Assembly: GCA_004554775.1 (NCBI GenBank) | Contig: SFKI01000042.1 | Coordinates: 1-5,503 of the forward strand | Reading direction: 5' to 3' | Length of the DNA: 5,503 nt | From: Subdoligranulum variabile | GTDB taxonomy: Bacteria > Bacillota > Clostridia > Oscillospirales > Ruminococcaceae | Shown: in pieces, positions 5,447-5,503 of the stretch | Layout of the letters: each line of letters starts with the position of its first letter | Position numbering within the stretch: the first letter of the stretch is position 1 | The notes under the pieces: generated by a model | Seen by the model: only the letters and a program-made list of their open reading frames with translations | Told to the model about the DNA's origin: nothing | Databases searched by the model: none | Made by a program: the position numbers and the translations under genes

Positions 5447-5447
5447 A

Positions 5448-5503
5448 TGACCCGTGCGGGAATCGAACCCACGTTAACGGCGTGAGAGGCCGCTGTCTTA
5501 ACC
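5448..5503 (-). tRNA. tRNA-Glu (CTC), partial; 5' end beyond the window
   Basis: Read on the minus strand, the last 56 bases give the 3' three quarters of a tRNA. The anticodon stem is GCGGC/GCCGT around loop CTCTCAC, placing anticodon CTC at 5484-5486 (reads GAG, Glu). A 4-nt variable region TAAC follows. The T-arm is GTGGG-TTCGATT-CCCGC with one G-U pair. The acceptor 3' strand is ACGGGTC, and discriminator A is at 5448. CCA is not encoded. The GGTTAAGACA end of the D-arm fits bacterial tRNA-Glu. The acceptor 5' strand and most of the D-arm lie outside the window, so acceptor pairing cannot be checked. A perfect-stem terminator follows directly. Confidence 0.93.

Larger units (their letters stand above)
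4975..5447. other. Gene-free, hairpin-rich region between the PanE-like gene and tRNA-Glu
   Basis: About 470 nt hold the PanE-like promoter and ribosome binding site (to 5054), a GTAGGGG repeat (5100), and then at least four perfect inverted repeats up to the tRNA terminator. A 106-codon minus-strand frame (5112-5432, TTG start) runs through the hairpins and is probably not a gene. Its internal ATG at 5258 gives a 48-aa hydrophobic peptide without a visible ribosome binding site. Confidence 0.6.

Noticed and set aside
5363..5468. Integrative-element attachment pair (attL/attR) at the tRNA
   Set aside because: The two 15-bp copies are inverted, not direct, and only about 75 nt apart with no integrase, so they are not a normal integration duplication.

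Overview
The window looks like chromosomal DNA of a mid-GC Firmicute, most likely a gut clostridium of the Oscillospiraceae/Ruminococcaceae type (Faecalibacterium, Gemmiger or Subdoligranulum-like). This rests on GC-leaning coding regions with AT-rich spacers, consensus sigma-A-type promoters, a manganese riboswitch in front of a MntP-type exporter, and short GTAGGGGCGG-type repeats of a kind I associate with these genomes. The taxon is an inference by eye. I see no phage, plasmid, transposase or CRISPR genes.

Layout, left to right. Positions 1-158 hold the downstream flank of the first gene and a copy of the short repeat. A minus-strand two-gene unit follows: a Cof-type HAD phosphatase (1119-1937) and, 3 nt behind it, a DEDDh 3'-5' exonuclease with an added zinc ribbon (159-1115). 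Divergent from this unit, a plus-strand promoter (2044-2072) drives a yybP-ykoY manganese riboswitch whose P1 helix overlaps an intrinsic terminator, and then mntP (2252-2809). The 357-nt spacer 2810-3166 holds an inverted repeat, two or three short dispersed repeats and a terminator. Next come two independently promoted minus-strand genes: a class I glutamine amidotransferase-like peptidase C26 hydrolase (3167-3868) and a ketopantoate-reductase-family protein that lacks the usual catalytic lysine (4045-4974).

The right end (4975-5447) has no convincing gene but is dense in perfect inverted repeats. It leads into the 3' part of a minus-strand tRNA-Glu(CTC) gene that runs off the window. A 15-bp piece of the tRNA T-arm recurs there in inverted orientation beside nested hairpins, suggesting a tRNA-associated mobile or repetitive element or a tRNA remnant.

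Apart from the HAD/exonuclease pair, the genes look like separate housekeeping units. The clearest regulatory story is manganese sensing: Mn2+-bound aptamer should block terminator formation and switch on the exporter. The least explained parts are the hairpin-rich tRNA flank and the substrate of the PanE-like protein.
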